Shown: positions 29,721 to 36,355 of the stretch, one piece after another
Position numbering within the stretch: position 1 is the stretch's first letter
Layout: every line of letters begins with the position of its first letter
Source: a virus
Virus record (IMG/VR): IMGVR_UViG_3300021961_000048
Location: 25,960-89,959 of that record
Direction: 5' to 3' (one strand)
Length of the DNA stretch: 64,000 nt
Position numbers and translations under genes: made by a program
The notes under the pieces: generated by a model
What the model saw: the letters and a program-made list of their open reading frames with translations, nothing else
Told to the model about the DNA's origin: nothing
Databases searched by the model: none

Positions 29721-29848
29721 CTCCAATCACCTCGGCAATCATGAGCGAACTCGGGCAGCATAGCATCATCAATGTCGAGGTCTTCGCTCAGTTCGTCATC
29801 ATCGGAGAGCATGTAATCAATCCAGTCCTGGGCATTGAAATCATCCAT
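29717..29848 (-). CDS. tiny acidic protein
   Basis: 43 aa (MDDFNAQDWIDYMLSDDDEL...). The ATG overlaps the preceding TGA (TGATGG). About one residue in three is Asp or Glu, with a few aromatics, as in DNA-mimic or protein-binding phage peptides. Function unknown. Confidence 0.6.
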   Translation of the reverse strand: MDDFNAQDWIDYMLSDDDELSEDLDIDDAMLPEFAHDCRGDWS

Positions 29849-30027
29849 CAATCTGCCTCCCAATGGTCATCAGTAGCAGTGAATGGTTTCTTATACTTTT
29901 CAACAAAAGTGTCTGTGGAATCTGTGGAAAACTCTCGACGATCTTTGTTTCCCCAGTTACGCTTCTCTCTGATAGATTTGGGACGACGTGAGTTGTGAAT
30001 GTCGTTCTTCTTGTATGTGCGACCCAT
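29848..30027 (-). CDS. small basic early protein
   Basis: 59 aa (MGRTYKKNDIHNSRRPKSIR...). The N-terminal half is strongly basic and the C-terminal half mixed (TDDHWEAD). It is the first gene behind a good sigma70 promoter (30065-30094), so it and the next three overlapping genes are probably expressed early. The coding DNA contains a TTTTCCACA-type 9-mer (29923-29931). Confidence 0.65.
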   Translation of the reverse strand: MGRTYKKNDIHNSRRPKSIREKRNWGNKDRREFSTDSTDTFVEKYKKPFTATDDHWEAD

Positions 30028-30064
30028 GGGATTCTGAATGACAGTGTTAGTGAAGGACTCTGTT

Positions 30065-30094
30065 AGTATGTATCAATCAAGGGGGCATTGTCAA
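30065..30094 (-). promoter_or_regulatory. sigma70-type early promoter (TTGACA / CATACT)
   Basis: A perfect -35 TTGACA (30089-30094), 18-nt spacer, and CATACT (30065-30070) as -10. It lies 38 nt before the ATG of the small basic protein. It is the only place in the window where I see a full host -35 hexamer, and it lacks the GTGGACAGT palindrome found at other early-type promoters. Confidence 0.6.
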
Positions 30095-30238
30095 GGGGTT
30101 TGTGAGGGTTTCTGAAGTGTCCTGGGGGTGTTGCTAACTCGCTGTCGATGTGTTACAGTCCGAGGTAACAATAACCACACACATTAACACGAACTATCGA
30201 ACACTAATGTATGTTTATTAGACCATTTCTTAAATACA

Positions 30239-30279
30239 CAGTTTTCCACAGACATTGTGGAAAAAGTTGTGGAAAACTG
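30239..30279 (-). repeat. 12-bp inverted repeat with three TTTTCCACA boxes
   Basis: CAGTTTTCCACA (30239-30250) and its exact complement (30268-30279) flank 17 nt. TTTTCCACA occurs three times in 41 bp: once on plus (30242-30250) and twice on minus (30256-30264, 30268-30276). As I recall, this 9-mer is the DnaA box of Synechococcus. The hairpin lies just after an oxygenase stop codon and could also act as a transcription terminator, though no U-run follows. Confidence 0.6.
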
Positions 30280-30287
30280 CGCGTTCA

Positions 30288-30932
30288 TTAAGTAATGCCT
30301 ACAGGGACAACATTGAATGAGATAGTGATACGATTATCCCCTAGGTTTGATTCATATCCATGAGTCAGATTAGGAGGATAGATTAACACAGTTCCCTCGT
30401 TATGAGGTACATAGCACTCGGGTTGATTGAATGCGGTTTCTTTACTACATTCGATCTGCAATGCTGGGAAATGAGTAGAAACAACGTGTCGTCTAAACTT
30501 CAATGGAGAATGAACTTTCTTGTCTAGATTGAGAAAATACGTTCCCGAATACAGAGCATTAGAATGTTCATGTGGAGCATAGATTGCACCCTCTGATGCT
30601 ATCTCTAGGTAGGACTCTTGTATGTCAAATCTTGATGCATAGCACCAGGCATTTTCGTTGTGTTTGGATACTAGATCAAGCAGGATTGTTTTCAGTTCAG
30701 GCAGATCATTTAGCAGTTCATTGTCATTCCCTACAGTGACAACATTGTGAGAAATCATTCTCCTACCATGATCAGGATTGAGATCCTTAGTTCTCATCCA
30801 GGAGAGGATTTGTTGTTTGACGTTGTTATGATCGGGAACGTCAAATGCAGAGATGGCAGAAGGGAAACATGCGAAGGTTTGATTCTTATGTAATACCTCT
30901 TCAGTGAGATTGTCAGAGAGTTGATCAGTCAT
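30288..30932 (-). CDS. 2OG-Fe(II) dioxygenase-like protein
   Basis: 214 aa from the internal ATG (MTDQLSD), 2 nt after the upstream stop. The double-stranded beta-helix signature is visible: metal-binding HEHSNALYSGTYFLNL, a distal His in NLTHGYESNLGDNR, and the 2OG-binding Arg in NRITISFNV. The family hydroxylates proteins or small molecules using Fe(II) and 2-oxoglutarate. It is one of eight such genes in the window and lies outside the main oxygenase island. Confidence 0.8.
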   Translation of the reverse strand: MTDQLSDNLTEEVLHKNQTFACFPSAISAFDVPDHNNVKQQILSWMRTKDLNPDHGRRMISHNVVTVGNDNELLNDLPELKTILLDLVSKHNENAWCYASRFDIQESYLEIASEGAIYAPHEHSNALYSGTYFLNLDKKVHSPLKFRRHVVSTHFPALQIECSKETAFNQPECYVPHNEGTVLIYPPNLTHGYESNLGDNRITISFNVVPVGIT

Positions 30933-30934
30933 GT

Positions 30935-31348
30935 TTAGCGAAGATAGAGATAATGACCTGCCCAATCTGCTTTACGATAACACTCTTCGCGAGAGTTCTT
31001 ATCAAACAGATTGAAACGAATGCCTTTGGCAGGTTTAGAAATGGAGGCGGGTTTATATACGTCACCCGTCACCTTATCTATGAAACAATGAACAGAACGG
31101 GATCCGCTCTGATTCATCATCACTTTAGCATACTTGCGTCCTTCTTCTACATCAAAGGAAATGCGCCAATCAAAACGATCTTCGCGGATTGCATCCAGTT
31201 GTGATTGGAAATAACCCGTATCATCAGCACCTTTACTAACCTGATGACGATAGGACTTTACAGTGTAGAGTCGATAATCTTGCTCCAGTGATTCACACAA
31301 ACAGGCGATCAAAGTGTTGAGCGGAGTGTTGTTCAGAGTTTCGAGCAT
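30935..31348 (-). CDS. conserved hypothetical protein paired with an oxygenase
   Basis: 137 aa, mixed alpha/beta, with a segment RKYAKVMMNQSGSRSVHCFI followed by DKVTGDVYKPASISKPAKG that looks like a compact beta meander. It is 2 nt upstream of an oxygenase gene and 5 nt downstream of a membrane peptide gene. A recurrent type in cyanophages, function unknown. Confidence 0.7.
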   Translation of the reverse strand: MLETLNNTPLNTLIACLCESLEQDYRLYTVKSYRHQVSKGADDTGYFQSQLDAIREDRFDWRISFDVEEGRKYAKVMMNQSGSRSVHCFIDKVTGDVYKPASISKPAKGIRFNLFDKNSREECYRKADWAGHYLYLR

Positions 31349-31353
31349 TTGAT

Positions 31354-31518
31354 TCAGTTAGCGGTGCGTTGAATGAGATTGCCAGTCAGGTGAAATGCTT
31401 CGCCAGTGTGGTAACGAACGCCAGGAAAAAGAATAAACGAAACGACGAAGATGATGCCAATGAGTTTCACTTTTCTGGGGTCAAGTGGTTTGCAAGTGAG
31501 GCGCTTACGGCGTGCCAT
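31354..31518 (-). CDS. small single-pass membrane protein
   Basis: 54 aa: a basic N-terminus (MARRKRLTCK), one hydrophobic segment (KLIGIIFVVSFILFPGV, about residues 18-34) and a short soluble tail. The positive-inside rule puts the N-terminus in the cytoplasm. It fits exactly between its neighbours. Possible roles include host membrane modification or lysis timing, but nothing is specific. Confidence 0.65.
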   Translation of the reverse strand: MARRKRLTCKPLDPRKVKLIGIIFVVSFILFPGVRYHTGEAFHLTGNLIQRTAN

Positions 31519-31522
31519 TGTA

Positions 31523-31855
31523 TCAACCGAGGCGCATGGAAGAGAAGAAAGGAACGATGGAAATACCTTGGGCAGTGTTCATCGAAACGAACCAATCGAA
31601 GTTCTTTTGAAACACACCATCACCCGATTCGCCGTGCTCTTTGAGAATAGCATTCAGGCGGGATTTGGTGGTGTTGGATTGCCAACCACCATCGAAAAGA
31701 CGGATGTAAGTCTCACCCACGTCTGCAATGTGATTGCCGTGCAGATACACTTTAGACTCACCAGTGTCGGCGTCAAAGGTAACAGAAGTGTTACCAGATT
31801 GCCAGTTCACGTTGTTGGTGATGGCGGCGTTCATTTGGGTTTCGATCTTACGCAT
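31523..31855 (-). CDS. hypothetical early protein
   Basis: 110 aa from MRKIETQMNAAI. A longer frame runs through the promoter (its -10 is at 31914-31919) and is rejected as coding. The sequence is beta-rich, with SVTFDADTGESKVYLHGNHI and FDGGWQSNTTKSRLNAIL. The leader is about 59 nt, longer than at sister promoters. Function unknown. Confidence 0.7.
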   Translation of the reverse strand: MRKIETQMNAAITNNVNWQSGNTSVTFDADTGESKVYLHGNHIADVGETYIRLFDGGWQSNTTKSRLNAILKEHGESGDGVFQKNFDWFVSMNTAQGISIVPFFSSMRLG

Positions 31856-31913
31856 GATTGAGAAGAGAGTGGGTTGTGGGGGGGCGGTGCTCTGTGCCCC
31901 TCCGATGAAACTA

Positions 31914-31970
31914 ATATAGGGCATTTGGGGGGTCTGTGCCAGAATGGTGGACACTCTGCCGACTGGCACA
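31914..31970 (-). promoter_or_regulatory. palindrome-controlled early promoter (copy f)
   Basis: -10 TATATT at 31914-31919. The upstream palindrome (31947-31970) has half-sites GTGGACACT and GTGCCAGT in inverted orientation. The distance from the upstream half-site to the -10 is 52 nt. An 8-bp TGTGCCAG/CTGGCACA inverted repeat extends it. Confidence 0.65.
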
Positions 31971-31978
31971 GGAGTTCT

Positions 31979-32152
31979 TTACTCTTCTAGCAACTCGGGA
32001 TAGTATTCTCCAACCTCATCAATCAGTTCCTTTTCACTATATCCATCCAGGTTTTCATCCAGTTGATCATATACCAATGCGATGAGATCTTTGAGGTCCA
32101 TGCCATCAATGATTTGATTGATGTATGCTGCTTGGAGTTCTTCGCGGTTCAT
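31979..32152 (-). CDS. small conserved cyanophage protein (DUF7326-like)
   Basis: 57 aa: MNREELQAAYINQIIDGMD, then LALVYDQL, then LIDEVGEYYPELLEE. I recognise it as a widespread family in cyanophages and their relatives, with the invariant core AAYINxIIDGMD. Acidic and helical, function unknown. Confidence 0.75.
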   Translation of the reverse strand: MNREELQAAYINQIIDGMDLKDLIALVYDQLDENLDGYSEKELIDEVGEYYPELLEE

Positions 32153-32191
32153 GATTGTTGAGGTGATTGTGTTAGTCAGCGTTGCGCGTTC

Positions 32192-32353
32192 TTATCGGTA
32201 ATCAGCGCAAACTTCATCATAGGATGCGCCAACTGGGATTTGTTTGCAGAATCGTTCTAACTTAGCGTCCTGCAGTTGTGAGACTGCCTCTATAGCACGG
32301 AGACCCATGATTCCACCACAAAGTAGAACGATTGCAACGAGAATAAGACGCAT
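32192..32353 (-). CDS. small exported or membrane-anchored protein
   Basis: 53 aa. The N-terminal hydrophobic stretch (RLILVAIVLLCGGIMGL) resembles a signal or anchor helix. The remainder is soluble with two Cys residues (RFCKQIP...DEVCADYR) that could form a disulfide in the periplasm. It lies between two other tiny genes. No homologue recognised. Confidence 0.6.
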   Translation of the reverse strand: MRLILVAIVLLCGGIMGLRAIEAVSQLQDAKLERFCKQIPVGASYDEVCADYR

Positions 32354-32361
32354 GATGTTAA

Positions 32362-32541
32362 TCAGAGACCGTTGATAAAGTCAGCGAGTGCCTCATCGTA
32401 CTCTGCTTTAGTGTTAAAAACACGACCGTGAATCTCACGGGGATAGGTAGCATCAACACCGACACTTGCTACCATCTGGCAGTCAGCGACATCGTAACCC
32501 ATTTCAACGAGAGTAGCAACGTAGGGATTGGAGATTGTCAT
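32362..32541 (-). CDS. small hypothetical protein with UBA-like pattern
   Basis: 59 aa: NPYVATLVEMGYDVADCQMVA, then DATYPREIHGRVFNTKAEYDEALADFI. The N-terminal third (LVEMGY..) is reminiscent of a short three-helix fold, but the match is too weak to name. It stands in a run of tiny genes and ends 8 nt before the ATG of the next membrane peptide gene. Confidence 0.6.
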   Translation of the reverse strand: MTISNPYVATLVEMGYDVADCQMVASVGVDATYPREIHGRVFNTKAEYDEALADFINGL

Positions 32542-32573
32542 TTGTTTGTGTTAGTTAGTTGGAAAAGATTGAA

Positions 32574-32846
32574 TCAGTAACGAGAATCACCTGCGATGAT
32601 TTCATCATCCAGTTCTGCATCAAAAGCAGCAGATTGCCAGTTAAAGTAGAACAAATCCCATGCAGCATTGTCACAAACAAAGGAGTGACAATCTGCCTGA
32701 TCACATACCCAATCGTATGCCATATCACAATCGGCGTTGTTATCGATGGTGAAAGATTGCAGACCTTCGATTGCACCCAGGAACGCAGGATCCTCAACCA
32801 GGGAGACGTGCGCCTTGCCAGTTTCGGGGTCGTGGATGAGAGTCAT
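32574..32846 (-). CDS. acidic early protein
   Basis: 90 aa from MTLIHDPETGKAHVS. The longer in-frame reading starts inside the promoter. Strongly acidic, with four Cys (DCDMAYDWVCDQADCHSFVC), suggesting a metal site or disulfides. It is the first gene after a palindrome-controlled promoter with a 26-nt leader. Function unknown. Confidence 0.7.
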   Translation of the reverse strand: MTLIHDPETGKAHVSLVEDPAFLGAIEGLQSFTIDNNADCDMAYDWVCDQADCHSFVCDNAAWDLFYFNWQSAAFDAELDDEIIAGDSRY

Positions 32847-32871
32847 GAGTCGTTTCGTTTGGTGTCCCCTT

Positions 32872-32931
32872 ATTATAGGCATGGGGTTGGGCGGTTTCGG
32901 GGGTGGAGTGGACAGTTAACACATTGTCCCC
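32872..32931 (-). promoter_or_regulatory. palindrome-controlled early promoter (copy e)
   Basis: -10 TATAAT at 32872-32877, 26 nt before the ATG. The palindrome at 32908-32931 has half-sites GTGGACAGT and GGGGACAAT in inverted orientation. C-rich spacer where a -35 would be. Confidence 0.6.
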
Positions 32932-32952
32932 CATGTGTTAAGAATGTTGGAT

Positions 32953-33234
32953 TTATTTAACACATGCTGCGGAGAGGTTTGCTACCTTGAAGCGTGCAAT
33001 CTCATCGGGGGTGTTATCAACCAGCACAGGAGTGTCGTTGAAACTGATACGAACGATGGAAGGATTCATTTCCTGCCACTCACGCAAAGTGAGGCGACGA
33101 ACATCACCCGAATCAGGAAAAGAGGTCAGTTTCTTGATAGTTTTGAACTCGCTGGCAGTGGTATCATCAGCGAAGAAATACTTCAGTTCCCGACGATACG
33201 TTGCAGTCGTGATTGCGTTGGGAAGGAGTTGCAT
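32953..33234 (-). CDS. hypothetical early protein
   Basis: 93 aa from MQLLPNAITTATYRREL. The upstream in-frame extension covers the promoter and is rejected. Mixed alpha/beta with DVRRLTLREWQEMNPSIVRI and a hydrophobic C-terminus (FKVANLSAACVK). Its leader is 26 nt. Function unknown. Confidence 0.7.
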   Translation of the reverse strand: MQLLPNAITTATYRRELKYFFADDTTASEFKTIKKLTSFPDSGDVRRLTLREWQEMNPSIVRISFNDTPVLVDNTPDEIARFKVANLSAACVK

Positions 33235-33259
33235 TTGATTGCGTTTCTTTGACTCTCTT

Positions 33260-33318
33260 AGAATACACGCTTTTGGGCGCTTGTGCGGGTTTGGTGGACA
33301 GTTTGTGGAACTGTCACA
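33260..33318 (-). promoter_or_regulatory. palindrome-controlled early promoter (copy a)
   Basis: -10 TATTCT at 33260-33265, 26 nt before the ATG. The palindrome at 33294-33318 has near-perfect half-sites, GTGACAGT and GTGGACAGT, separated by 7-8 nt. It overlaps the 3' end of the next gene upstream. Confidence 0.65.
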
Positions 33319-33559
33319 CCACTCGCTCAGTGTAGACAGTTTCCTCCACACAATAGTAGAGGGATTCTGATTTTAAGTTGATAAACTGCAGCACTTTCAT
33401 TGTCAACAATGCGATGCGTTCTTGTCCACCATTGCTATACCAGTTGCGTGCACTTTTTGCAGCGTAGGTAACAACACCAATCCAGAATGCAAGGATGGTA
33501 GCAATGTGGAACAGCATGTTGTGAATGAAAGTGAAGTAGTTGTCAGCGAAAGTTTTCAT
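33314..33559 (-). CDS. small membrane protein
   Basis: 81 aa with one clear hydrophobic segment (MLFHIATILAFWIGVVTYAA, residues about 15-34) followed by a basic loop (KSARNWYSNGGQER) and a mixed tail. It starts at an ATGA overlap with the micro-protein upstream. Probably inserted in the host cytoplasmic or thylakoid membrane. Role unknown. Confidence 0.65.
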   Translation of the reverse strand: MKTFADNYFTFIHNMLFHIATILAFWIGVVTYAAKSARNWYSNGGQERIALLTMKVLQFINLKSESLYYCVEETVYTERVV

Positions 33560-33642
33560 CGGTTGATTGCTTTGAAGAAGAAGATTAGTCCACCAAGAGT
33601 CAACAAACCAGTTGCAATCAGTGAAGCATTAACTACATCCAT
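33556..33642 (-). CDS. 28-residue membrane micro-protein
   Basis: MDVVNASLIATGLLTLGG, then LIFFFKAINR: essentially a single transmembrane helix with a short basic C-terminus. It overlaps the next gene by ATGA and the previous one by 14 nt. Its size and character resemble the small membrane peptides of photosystems and phage early regions. It may be a real micro-gene because the overlap pattern is kept on both sides. Confidence 0.5.
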   Translation of the reverse strand: MDVVNASLIATGLLTLGGLIFFFKAINR

Positions 33643-33847
33643 AGTTCTCCATGTATTCGGTGAGAGTATAACCCTCGTCGTCAGTATTGGTTTCTGCGAT
33701 TAACTGTTCGAGAGTGTAGTTGTTGAGATCCTCACGATACTCTTCTGTCGTTGGATCTACATCAGGATCGAAATCATCATGGCAGAGATAATCCCACTCT
33801 GCACACAATGCATCGATGAGTTGTTCTCTGGTGTATTCAGTAGTCAT
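33629..33847 (-). CDS. acidic hypothetical protein
   Basis: 72 aa, very acidic (DDFDPDVDPTTEEYREDLNN) with a C-terminal helix (TLTEYMENYG). Starts MTTEYTREQLIDAL. Overlaps its neighbours by 11 and 14 nt. Could be a DNA mimic or an inhibitor of a host enzyme. No evidence beyond charge. Confidence 0.65.
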   Translation of the reverse strand: MTTEYTREQLIDALCAEWDYLCHDDFDPDVDPTTEEYREDLNNYTLEQLIAETNTDDEGYTLTEYMENYGCS

Positions 33848-34049
33848 ACTGATGGAATGTGCAGTTTTGATCGAGTTTGTTCAGTTGTTCGTAGTATTTG
33901 AGGAAGATTGTATCAATCGTGCTGTAGTAGGGTTCGTTAGCACTTGGATACCCACATTCTCGTGCGTTCTCTATAAAATGCAGCAGGCAACTAACTTCTT
34001 CATTATCGAACTGAATAGCATTGAAGACTTCAGAAACCGAAACTGTCAT
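33837..34049 (-). CDS. hypothetical protein
   Basis: 70 aa, helical (SEVFNAIQFDNEEVSCLLHF, then YYSTIDTIFLKYYEQLNKL). The start overlaps the previous stop by ATGA (34046-34049). Not recognised. Confidence 0.65.
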   Translation of the reverse strand: MTVSVSEVFNAIQFDNEEVSCLLHFIENARECGYPSANEPYYSTIDTIFLKYYEQLNKLDQNCTFHQYDY

Positions 34050-34171
34050 TTGTTGTAAGGAGAGTTGAAGAAACGACGGAAAGCAGTAACAACAATGATA
34101 AACGCCGAAACAACACCAACCAAACCAAGGTAGGTAACAGCATCGCCAGTGAAAGTGTAAGTGTCAGGCAT
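34046..34171 (-). CDS. 41-residue membrane protein
   Basis: MPDTYTFTGDAVTYLGLVG, then VVSAFIIVVTAFRRFFNS: a single transmembrane helix after a short polar N-terminus, ending in basic residues. TGATG and ATGA overlaps link it to both neighbours. Comparable to the other two membrane micro-proteins in this cluster. Confidence 0.6.
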   Translation of the reverse strand: MPDTYTFTGDAVTYLGLVGVVSAFIIVVTAFRRFFNSPYNK

Positions 34172-34431
34172 CAATCAAAAACAGGGAGTACAGGTGGACG
34201 ATTTCGGAAAAAGTCACGTCGAACTTCTTCCATAATCTTTGGAGGAGTGCCATAGTAACCAAGGTGCATCCAGTAACAGTCAATCAATCGAAGATCTTGC
34301 TCTCTTCGATTGTCTTCATCGTAGGGATCTAGTTGTGTGAAGTGAGCACAATAGACCACAATCTCATGAGGAATCTTATCAACAGCGAACCCCACAGATG
34401 GGGGTTGCTGGATATAAATGGGGACAGTCAT
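34171..34431 (-). CDS. conserved hypothetical protein
   Basis: 86 aa starting MTVPIYIQQPPSVGF. The ATG shares its A with the upstream TGA, and a GTG two codons earlier is a less likely start. It contains an Arg/Asp-rich helix (DEDNRREQDLRLIDCYWMHL) and a C-terminal EEVRRDFFRNRPP segment. Not recognised, but composition is protein-like. Confidence 0.7.
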   Translation of the reverse strand: MTVPIYIQQPPSVGFAVDKIPHEIVVYCAHFTQLDPYDEDNRREQDLRLIDCYWMHLGYYGTPPKIMEEVRRDFFRNRPPVLPVFD

Positions 34432-34670
34432 CAGCACATCACAGGAGAATAGTCAGAACCGTTGTATGCACGGAGGTTGAAGTCAACAACCTGAGCACCG
34501 TTAGCAATAAGATTGCGGATGTCGTAGAGTGCGTCAGTCTTAACAACAGTGGAGAAAGAGGTCATCTCAGACTCAGCACCAGGATGCCAGATCACACGCT
34601 TAACAAAACGCTTTGCAGCAGGACTGCAAGGGTAGAAGTCAACTTGAGTGGCAGAGTTGGTCAGTTGCAT
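34431..34670 (-). CDS. small early protein
   Basis: 79 aa: MQLTNSATQVDFYPCSPAAK, then VIWHPGAESEMTSFSTVVK and YDIRNLIANGAQVVDFNLRA. Compact alpha/beta. First gene behind a palindrome-controlled promoter with a 27-nt leader. Function unknown. Confidence 0.7.
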   Translation of the reverse strand: MQLTNSATQVDFYPCSPAAKRFVKRVIWHPGAESEMTSFSTVVKTDALYDIRNLIANGAQVVDFNLRAYNGSDYSPVMC

Positions 34671-34696
34671 GTGGTGGGTGTTCCTTTGACTCTTTT

Positions 34697-34755
34697 AATA
34701 TACAGGAGATTGGGGGTCTGTGCTGGTCTAGTGGACGCTTTGACCAAGTGGCACA
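34697..34755 (-). promoter_or_regulatory. palindrome-controlled early promoter (copy g)
   Basis: -10 TATATT at 34697-34702, 27 nt before the ATG. The palindrome at 34731-34755 has half-sites GTGGACGCT and TGTGCCACT. The element CAGCACAGACCCCC between palindrome and -10 is nearly identical to that of copy f. Confidence 0.65.
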
Positions 34756-34959
34756 TCAGTCACCTGAGAGGTGCCCCGACTGCTGCAGCATGGCGACCTC
34801 ACGATCCCAGGCAGCATTGTTCTCTTTACATTGGCGAATAAACTCAGGATCATTTGCCATTGCTTCGGCAGCAGATTCGAGATCTTGGATGTTACCATCC
34901 CACATGATATTTCTGGATTGATTGTACTGGTTGAACCAGTGAGAGTCATACTTAGGCAT
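34756..34959 (-). CDS. small hypothetical protein
   Basis: 67 aa from MPKYDSHWFNQYNQSRN. The longer frame runs into the promoter and is rejected. Two helices are likely (DLESAAEAMANDPEFIRQC, then AAWDREVAMLQQSGHL). Its stop codon abuts the next promoter palindrome. Function unknown. Confidence 0.65.
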   Translation of the reverse strand: MPKYDSHWFNQYNQSRNIMWDGNIQDLESAAEAMANDPEFIRQCKENNAAWDREVAMLQQSGHLSGD

Positions 34960-34975
34960 TTCCCTCACCTCAGAT

Positions 34976-35034
34976 ACAATACACCCCTGAGACCCTTCCA
35001 CAAGCGCCTGTAGGACGGTTCAAAGACTGTCCTA
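34976..35034 (-). promoter_or_regulatory. palindrome-controlled early promoter (copy h)
   Basis: -10 TATTGT at 34976-34981, 17 nt before the ATG. The palindrome at 35011-35034 is the most symmetrical of all: TAGGACGGT and TAGGACAGT inverted around 6 nt. Confidence 0.6.
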
Positions 35035-35069
35035 GGGGCATAGGGGGTCTAGGGGTCAAATAGACTATT

Positions 35070-35315
35070 CTAACCTGCTGCAATGTCATCTACCTCAAAG
35101 AACCTAACTACTTCCTCATAAGGTATATCAATGTCACTGGTTTCAGTGATCGATTGATGCATCATCCACTCACGATAAGTGCCAATCCTATCAATCGTGT
35201 CCCACACTTCCGTCGTGAGATCATCATTGGCGTAACTCTCAGTCTCCAGGTGATATGATGCGAGTGCATCCATGATGATGTTGAGTTGACGGATTGTGAG
35301 ACGTTTGGGTGTCAT
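35070..35315 (-). CDS. hypothetical helical protein
   Basis: 81 aa: TPKRLTIRQLNIIMDALASY, then DDLTTEVWDTIDRIGTYREW and an acidic C-terminus. Helix-rich, no known motif. Overlaps the upstream gene by 4 nt (ATGA). Confidence 0.7.
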   Translation of the reverse strand: MTPKRLTIRQLNIIMDALASYHLETESYANDDLTTEVWDTIDRIGTYREWMMHQSITETSDIDIPYEEVVRFFEVDDIAAG

Positions 35316-35527
35316 AGTGATTGATTCTGATAGTGCAAATGTGAGTCATTCACTGAGAGATTAGGATCATGATCACTGAAGATGCAAATGATTGCATCAT
35401 CATTCTCTACTGTGACACGCTCACGTTTTTCATGATAGAGATTATATGCGAACTCTCTCGCATAGTCAATATCATCGAAGTCCCATGTTTGTTCTACTGG
35501 GCGCTTCTGTCGTACTGTTATTGCCAT
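35312..35527 (-). CDS. hypothetical protein
   Basis: 71 aa: an N-terminal basic strand (AITVRQKRPVEQTWDF), then DDIDYAREFAYNLYHEKRER and a beta hairpin (ENDDAIICIFSDHD). Overlaps the upstream gene by 10 nt. Not recognised. Confidence 0.7.
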   Translation of the reverse strand: MAITVRQKRPVEQTWDFDDIDYAREFAYNLYHEKRERVTVENDDAIICIFSDHDPNLSVNDSHLHYQNQSL

Positions 35528-35676
35528 GGATCTTTGATTACTAACTCGTGTGCTGCTTGTTGTCTAATCTTGGATGCAACGTAACGTTCATCCTCTGAAC
35601 CCCATTTCCATCCCATAAACACACCAACCTTAAATCCAATCGCAAATCCGAGTGCAAATGTGAGTGATGGAATCAC
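35518..35676 (-). CDS. small membrane protein with GTG start
   Basis: 52 aa reading from a GTG that overlaps the upstream TGA (CTGTGA). The N-terminus is a Gly-rich transmembrane helix (SLTFALGFAIGFKVGVFMGW, GxxxG-like), followed by a charged helix (SEDERYVASKIRQQAAHEL). No ATG is available at the right place. The overlap pattern supports the call. Confidence 0.55.
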   Translation of the reverse strand: MIPSLTFALGFAIGFKVGVFMGWKWGSEDERYVASKIRQQAAHELVIKDPWQ

Positions 35677-35933
35677 AGTTCATCTTCCTCAATGATGTCA
35701 GAGTAATCTACACCATGTTCATCTAGAACTCTCTTGGCATGAGATGTAATCATGTCGATGAAGTCTTGCTCAGTGAAGTCATTGAAGATAGACCAACGTT
35801 CATCATTAGGGTCCCACTCTATTTGTAGAGTGCCATCCTCATTTTCGCTTACCCTTAGACCGTCGTCCTCGGATGTTAGTGCTGGTGCTAAATCCTCCTT
35901 CGGATTCTGGTCTGGGGTCAATGACTTCGACAT
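35673..35933 (-). CDS. acidic hypothetical protein
   Basis: 86 aa, acidic throughout, with DGTLQIEWDPNDERWSIF and a C-terminal helix (FIDMITSHAKRVLDEHG) ending in IIEEDEL. The aromatic beta hairpin plus helix suggests a compact fold. It overlaps the upstream gene by 95 nt in another frame, which is unusual even here. Confidence 0.65.
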   Translation of the reverse strand: MSKSLTPDQNPKEDLAPALTSEDDGLRVSENEDGTLQIEWDPNDERWSIFNDFTEQDFIDMITSHAKRVLDEHGVDYSDIIEEDEL

Positions 35934-36078
35934 GGCAAATGTACTGTGAAAAGTTCCAATAAACTGTCAGGACTTCATCGTATGAATGAAACACTTTACA
36001 GGTGTCATCCTTGCACCATACTTTATACCAATGGCGATCATATGGTGCTTCAGATGTGACTGTAAAGTGTTGGGTCAT
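35839..36078 (-). CDS. hypothetical protein with basic tail
   Basis: 79 aa: QHFTVTSEAPYDRHWYKVWC, then KVFHSYDEVLTVYWNFSQYI, and a basic C-terminus (RGRRSKGKRK). The last ~31 codons overlap the next gene in a different frame. The first 50 residues look like a real small fold, while the tail may be an extension after loss of an earlier stop. Start overlaps the upstream stop by TAATG. Confidence 0.6.
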   Translation of the reverse strand: MTQHFTVTSEAPYDRHWYKVWCKDDTCKVFHSYDEVLTVYWNFSQYICHVEVIDPRPESEGGFSTSTNIRGRRSKGKRK

Positions 36079-36305
36079 TAGTCAAACATTTCGTTGCGTT
36101 TCTGACAGAGAAAGTCTAGCACAATCTCTCGCCATTCCATCAACTCATAGAAACACTCTTGATTGTGTGCACATTGACGGAGTTCATGGTCTGGTTTGAG
36201 AACTGACTCATAGAATAAACCCCACCCATCACGCATTTTCTGGGTTTTGATAGGATCCATCTCTTCATGCATTTCAAATGTTGCAAACTTGTAGTATTTA
36301 AGCAT
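36078..36305 (-). CDS. hypothetical helical protein
   Basis: 75 aa: MLKYYKFATFEMHEEMD, then MRDGWGLFYESVLKPDHELR and WREIVLDFLCQKRNEMFD. Helical, with two Cys. Directly downstream of a strong hairpin terminator, so it needs its own promoter or read-through. I see no clear -10 in the short gap. Confidence 0.65.
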   Translation of the reverse strand: MLKYYKFATFEMHEEMDPIKTQKMRDGWGLFYESVLKPDHELRQCAHNQECFYELMEWREIVLDFLCQKRNEMFD

Positions 36306-36311
36306 AAAAGT

Positions 36312-36343
36312 GAGGAAATCCTTACGTCTTTAAGGATTTCCTC
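36312..36343 (-). terminator. bidirectional hairpin terminator
   Basis: GAGGAAATCCTTA and its perfect 13-bp complement flank a 6-nt loop, followed on the minus strand by ACTTTTATGC. It lies 13 nt after the stop of the small gene at 36356-36538. One of the longest perfect stems in the window. Confidence 0.75.
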
Positions 36344-36355
36344 ATATTTACTTAA

